Positions 11,811-12,561 of a DNA stretch of 12,561 bases are shown here, piece by piece. The notes below the pieces were generated by a model, which was not told the DNA's origin, searched no databases, and saw nothing but the letters and a program-made list of their open reading frames with translations. This stretch comes from Candidatus Aerophobota bacterium (lineage in GTDB: Bacteria; Aerophobota; Aerophobia; Aerophobales; B3-G15): contig JAGGZA010000025.1 of assembly GCA_021162265.1 (NCBI GenBank), positions 1-12,561 of the forward strand. Direction: 5' to 3'. The position numbers and the translations under genes were made by a program. Positions within the stretch are counted from its first letter, which is position 1. Each line of letters begins with the position of its first letter.

Positions 11811-12561
11811 ATGCCATTGTTTAGAGCGGGAGATAATATAATTTTGGTGGATAGGAAAAACAGAGAGTACTATTTTAAACTTGCATCAGGTAAAATGATA
11901 GACCTGAGAGGAGGAAAGATCTCTCATGATGAGATAATTGGCAGGCAGGAAGGGAGCAAGATTACCTCTTCCGTTGGTGAGACTTTTTTCGTACTCAGAC
12001 CCACTCTATCTCAGTTTATCCTGAATATGCCGAGGAAGGGGCAGATTATATATCCCAAGGACATAGGTATCATTTTGATATGGGCAGATGTTTTTCCTGG
12101 AGCAAAGGTTATAGAAGGAGGAATAGGTTTTGGAGCTTTAACTATGGCTTTATTGAGAGCAGTTGGTCCTCAGGGAAAAGTTATATCTTATGAAGTGAGA
12201 GAGGATTTTGCTGGTCAGGCAAAGGAAAATATAGAGAATTTTATGGGAAAGGTTGATAATTTAAAGATAAAGCTGGGAGATATTTACCAGGGAATTGAGG
12301 AAAGGGAAGTTGATAGAATTATAGTAGATGTCCCGGAGCCCTGGAGAGTGGTACCTCATGCAATCAAAGCCTTAAAAGAAGGAGGAATATTTCTTAGTTA
12401 TCTTCCTACTATTATTCAGGTAAGAAAAGTGGTTGAGGAAATAAGAAGTAGCAAGGAGTTTACAGGAGTGCAGATTATAGAAGTTTTACTTCGTCCCTGG
12501 AATGTGGATGGAATGAGTGTGAGACCTGCTCACAGGATGGTTGCTCATACAGGGTTTATAA
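11811..12561 (+). CDS. trmI: tRNA (adenine-58-N1)-methyltransferase TrmI (3' end cut by the window)
   Basis: The frame stays open from ATG 11811 to the window edge (250 codons). It encodes a class I SAM methyltransferase that makes m1A58 in the tRNA T-loop. The small N-terminal domain (RAGDNIILVDRKNREYYFKL, then GGKISHDEIIGRQEG) precedes the catalytic domain. That domain shows YPKDIGIILIWADVFPGAKV, motif I EGGIGFGALT (102-111) with a Phe where Ser is usual, YEVRED (128-132 region), and the active-site DVPEPW (173-178, Asp173). RPAHRMVAHTGFI at the edge matches the family C-terminus, so only about ten residues are missing. In Thermus, m1A58 promotes thiolation at position 54, so divergence from ttuBA fits. 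GGGAG (11802-11806) is the ribosome binding site; an in-frame GTG directly before the ATG is a possible alternative start. Confidence 0.94.
   Translation, partial: MPLFRAGDNIILVDRKNREYYFKLASGKMIDLRGGKISHDEIIGRQEGSKITSSVGETFFVLRPTLSQFILNMPRKGQIIYPKDIGIILIWADVFPGAKVIEGGIGFGALTMALLRAVGPQGKVISYEVREDFAGQAKENIENFMGKVDNLKIKLGDIYQGIEEREVDRIIVDVPEPWRVVPHAIKALKEGGIFLSYLPTIIQVRKVVEEIRSSKEFTGVQIIEVLLRPWNVDGMSVRPAHRMVAHTGFI

Noticed and set aside
11773..11811. 12-codon leader ORF whose TGA overlaps the trmI ATG
   Set aside because: It lacks a ribosome binding site and any attenuator-like residue pattern; most likely chance.
1..12561. CRISPR array, insertion-sequence ends, riboswitch or replication origin
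   Set aside because: No regularly spaced repeats, transposase frame, terminal inverted repeats or recognisable riboswitch or DnaA-box cluster were seen.

Overview
This is a bacterial window of low to moderate G+C. Several lines of evidence suggest an anaerobic, probably thermophilic, diderm bacterium, most likely from an uncultivated lineage. (1) A high-molecular-weight rubredoxin (flavoprotein-rubredoxin fusion) sits next to a classical rubrerythrin, an oxygen and peroxide defence set typical of anaerobes. (2) TtuA, its ubiquitin-like sulfur carrier TtuB and the tRNA m1A58 methyltransferase TrmI lie together; they make the T-loop modifications that stabilise tRNA in thermophiles. (3) A predicted beta-barrel protein and several exported proteins suggest an outer membrane. 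No marker fixes the phylum.

Layout. Bases 1-700 hold no intact gene, but a heavily frameshifted tyrosine recombinase can be followed from about 62 to 688. Two tandem serine tRNA genes follow (UGA at 702-791, GGA at 817-909). A predicted promoter then drives a DUF362 gene (1116-2285). A second promoter leads into a redox block: hrb-like (2436-3122), a 30-codon stump of a ferritin-like gene (3137-3229) and rubrerythrin (3226-3801). On the same strand come rlmN (3856-4878) and three exported-protein genes: a small beta-sandwich protein (4941-5444), a 768-residue protein with an HEATH (HExxH) site, coiled coils and beta domains (5473-7779), and a beta-barrel candidate (7809-8726). This run ends at a strong bidirectional hairpin (8742-8776).

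Beyond it, a LacD-type aldolase gene (minus, 8788-9876) diverges from a PPC/DUF296 gene (10048-10500). The ttuB-ttuA pair (minus, 10534-11654) diverges from trmI (plus, 11811 to the window edge, lacking only about its last ten residues). The ttuB/trmI intergenic region carries a 13-bp inverted repeat with one mismatch whose outer ends are the -35 boxes of both promoters.

How the genes may work together. Hrb plausibly passes electrons from a reduced pyridine nucleotide through FMN and rubredoxin to rubrerythrin for peroxide removal; no flavodiiron protein is present here. TtuB/TtuA thiolate position 54 and TrmI methylates A58 of the tRNA T-loop; both serine tRNAs here have U54 and A58. The three exported proteins (4941-8726) are the least explained part and could form an envelope unit, though that rests only on adjacency and predicted export.
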